DNA of 64,000 nt, from the NCBI GenBank assembly GCA_963664845.1, contig OY761615.1, forward strand, positions 2,356,001 through 2,420,000, written 5' to 3'. A program made the position numbers and the translations under genes. Source of the stretch: CAIYTF01 sp963664845 (GTDB lineage: Bacteria > Bacteroidota > Ignavibacteria > Ignavibacteriales > Ignavibacteriaceae). Below are positions 62,251-64,000 of this stretch, in pieces; position 1 is the first letter of the stretch, and each line of letters begins with the position of its first letter. Under the pieces are notes generated by a model that worked only from the letters and a program-made list of their open reading frames with translations, had not been told where the DNA came from and made no database searches.

Positions 62251-63057
62251 GTGAAATATTCCTTTATACTGCTACTGTTGCTCTTATTAGTTTGCCCTAA
62301 TTCATTTTCTCAGCTCAATATCGATTCGCTTAAAGCTGCTGCTGCAAAAGGATTTTCAAAAGCGCAATACAGTCTTGGTCTTTGCTATTATTCAGGGAAC
62401 GGTGTTCATAGAGATAAGTTGCAGGCAGTGCAATGGTTCCGCAAAGCCGCCATCCAGGGCTTGGCGCCCGCTCAACATGACTTGGGGCTTTGTTATTTCC
62501 TTGGTGACGGTGTTGAGACTGATAAGAAGAAAGCGGTGGAGCTTTTTACGCAGGCAGCCGAACAGGGTCTGGCGGATGCACAATTCAATCTCGGGTTATG
62601 CTGGTTTCACGCCGAAGGTGTAGCGGCAGACAAAAAGAAAGCAGTTTCGTGGTTTACCAAAGCCTCTGCACAGGGCTTCGCAAAGGCACAGTTTAATCTT
62701 GGACTTTGTTATGCTCAGGGAGAAGGAGTAAAGCCTGATATCAGAAAAGCCGTCGAAATGTTTACAAAAGCCGCCGATCAGGGTTTGGCAGAAGCACAAT
62801 TCAATCTTGGTGCCTGCTATTCTCAGGGCAACGGCGTTCCAACGGACCGGAACAAAGGAGTTGAATGGTACACAAAGGCTGCGGAACAAAAATTACCGGT
62901 AGCCCAATATACTCTGGGTGTATGCTATTTTTATGGTATGGGCATCACTGAGGACAAACAAAAAGCTGTAGTCTGGATCGACAAAGCACGCGCAGCCGGG
63001 CTTGAGAAGGCAACAGAGTTCTGGAATAAGAATGAACTATGGAATTATATTAAATAA
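62251..63057 (+). CDS. Exported Sel1-repeat protein
   Basis: A 268-residue protein with a signal peptide (about 1-21, ending SFSQ) and six Sel1-type repeats of 36 residues, each with the pattern A-Q-x-x-L-G-x-C-Y-x-x-G-x-G-V-x-x-D and K-A-V-x-W-F/Y-x-K-A-A. Sel1 repeats form a TPR-like solenoid for protein-protein contact in the envelope. Upstream of the neighbouring Sel1 gene by only 40 bases, so probably co-transcribed. Partner proteins unknown. The Cys in each repeat (LGLCYYSG, LGLCYFLG) is notably constant. Confidence 0.92.
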   Translation: MKYSFILLLLLLLVCPNSFSQLNIDSLKAAAAKGFSKAQYSLGLCYYSGNGVHRDKLQAVQWFRKAAIQGLAPAQHDLGLCYFLGDGVETDKKKAVELFTQAAEQGLADAQFNLGLCWFHAEGVAADKKKAVSWFTKASAQGFAKAQFNLGLCYAQGEGVKPDIRKAVEMFTKAADQGLAEAQFNLGACYSQGNGVPTDRNKGVEWYTKAAEQKLPVAQYTLGVCYFYGMGITEDKQKAVVWIDKARAAGLEKATEFWNKNELWNYIK

Positions 63058-63097
63058 AAGACTTTTATTGATGCTGCATTTTAGATGGGAACACAGT

Positions 63098-64000
63098 ATG
63101 AATACAAAACATCTTATTGCGCTTTTTCTCTTCATTTTTACCACGTCAATATTCCCGCAAATTAATATTGACTCGCTGAAAACTGCAGCGAAGCAGGGTA
63201 ACCCCTCAGCGCAAAATCTACTGGGCGTTTATTATTCCAAGTCTGAGGAATACAATTCAGCCGCAGAGTGTTTCGCTAAAGCTGCAGAACAGGGATTTGC
63301 CGAAGCACAATTGAACTTGGGTATCTGCTACGAATTTGGCCATGGACTTCAGAAGAACAGCACTAAAGCAGTTGACTGGTATAAAAAAGCAGCCGAACAG
63401 GGAATACCAAAAGCCCAGCACTTTCTGGCAGATTGCTATTATAACGGAGATGGAGTAGCAGCCGACACTGTCCAAGCATTCACTTGGTACGAAAAGGCTG
63501 CCCACCAGGGATTTCCCAAAGCACAATTGAGTCTGGCTGATTGTTATGCGAATGGCGCCGGGGTTCAGGCAAATGGGGAAAAAGCGATTGAATGGTACAG
63601 AAAAGCTGCCGAAAATGGTGTGCCCTATGCCCAATATATACTGGGAAACTGCTACCATTTTGGCGAAGGTGTTCCAAGAAATATGGATCTGGCATTTGGA
63701 TGGTTCATGAAGGCTGCGAACCAAGGACTGCCTGATGCACAGTATAATGTTGCTCAATGCTATGCAACTGGAACCGGCGTTCCAGCCAACAATAAAAGCG
63801 CTATTCTTTGGTGCACACTAGCCGCAGAGCAAGGACACGCCCCATCACAAAACCTCCTTGGCGACTGGTATTATAACGGTAACCACGATCTCGTAAAAGA
63901 TGCGAAGAAAGCAATTGAATGGTACACTTTAGCCGCCGCGAAAGGATATGCGATGGCACAATTCAATCTGGGCGATTGTTATGAACAAGGGGCAGGCGTG
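63098..64000 (+). CDS. Exported Sel1-repeat protein, cut by the window end
   Basis: Begins at the ATG at 63098 behind GGGA and stays open for 301 codons to the window end, so the 3' end is missing. Signal peptide about 1-21 (FLFIFTTSIFPQ), followed by INIDSLKTAAKQG, which matches LNIDSLKAAAAKG at the same place in the preceding gene, and then at least eight Sel1 repeats (AQLNLGICYEFGHGL, AQHFLADCYYNGDGV, AQLSLADCYANGAGV and so on). A tandem duplicate of the preceding gene with more repeats. Full length cannot be given. Confidence 0.9.
   Translation, partial: MNTKHLIALFLFIFTTSIFPQINIDSLKTAAKQGNPSAQNLLGVYYSKSEEYNSAAECFAKAAEQGFAEAQLNLGICYEFGHGLQKNSTKAVDWYKKAAEQGIPKAQHFLADCYYNGDGVAADTVQAFTWYEKAAHQGFPKAQLSLADCYANGAGVQANGEKAIEWYRKAAENGVPYAQYILGNCYHFGEGVPRNMDLAFGWFMKAANQGLPDAQYNVAQCYATGTGVPANNKSAILWCTLAAEQGHAPSQNLLGDWYYNGNHDLVKDAKKAIEWYTLAAAKGYAMAQFNLGDCYEQGAGV

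Overview
The window looks like chromosomal DNA of a non-phototrophic member of the FCB group, most likely an Ignavibacteria/Chlorobi-type or related Bacteroidota bacterium. The main evidence is three proteins ending in a type IX secretion (T9SS) C-terminal sorting domain with the NYPNPFN-type motif, many secreted or lipoprotein genes, a LytS/LytTR sensor pair, a Cus-type metal efflux operon and A/T-rich gene spacers. No rRNA, tRNA, CRISPR array, prophage or intact insertion sequence was recognised. The species assignment is inference.

Layout. 1-6.4 kb: a frameshifted lysyl-endopeptidase-type protease, an M14 zinc carboxypeptidase, a small RRM RNA-binding protein with a long structured leader, an L-asparaginase, and a decayed small membrane-protein gene. 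6.5-12.5 kb: a leftward diaminopimelate/lysine cluster read dapA-dapB, then dapH-lysC-M20 deacetylase-asd; together these cover most of the N-acetyl branch from aspartate to DAP. 12.9-16.9 kb: rightward glycosyltransferase, secreted EEP-fold phosphatase/nuclease and phosphofructokinase, closed by a strong terminator. 17-21 kb: a secreted endonuclease I with a T9SS tail, an exported protein coupled to a SET-domain protein, and HflX. 21-23.4 kb: a gene-free block packed with several families of short repeats. 23.4-30.5 kb: a copper/silver-type efflux operon (CusA-TolC-small lipoprotein-CusB) preceded by a Cys-rich exported protein. 30.6-39 kb: a dinD gene broken by an in-frame stop and flanked by an unusual palindrome, a lipoprotein hydrolase pair, a PorV-like barrel protein, an S9 peptidase, and a LytTR two-component pair. 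39.2-42.6 kb: ribosomal proteins L21/L27 and a large fibronectin-type T9SS cargo protein. 43-48.5 kb: a methyltransferase and an aldehyde dehydrogenase-universal stress protein-antiporter/EIIA set. 49-52 kb: branched-chain aminotransferase, an orphan T9SS sorting domain and two copies of a small mobile-type repeat. 51.4-57 kb: a DNA replication operon in which a DEDDy exonuclease overlaps dnaE. 57-64 kb: tandem outer-membrane barrel paralogues, a chemoreceptor and two Sel1-repeat proteins, the second cut by the window end.

The most unusual material is (i) the exonuclease-dnaE translational coupling, (ii) the perfect palindrome inside dinD that is repeated upstream of it, (iii) a dispersed palindromic element with compensating stem changes at 21.5 and 59.3 kb plus arrays of tiny covarying hairpins, (iv) a Ser/Gly/Met-rich insertion in the CusA-like pump and (v) an orphan T9SS sorting domain. 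Three genes carry disabling lesions; these may be real decay or sequence errors.
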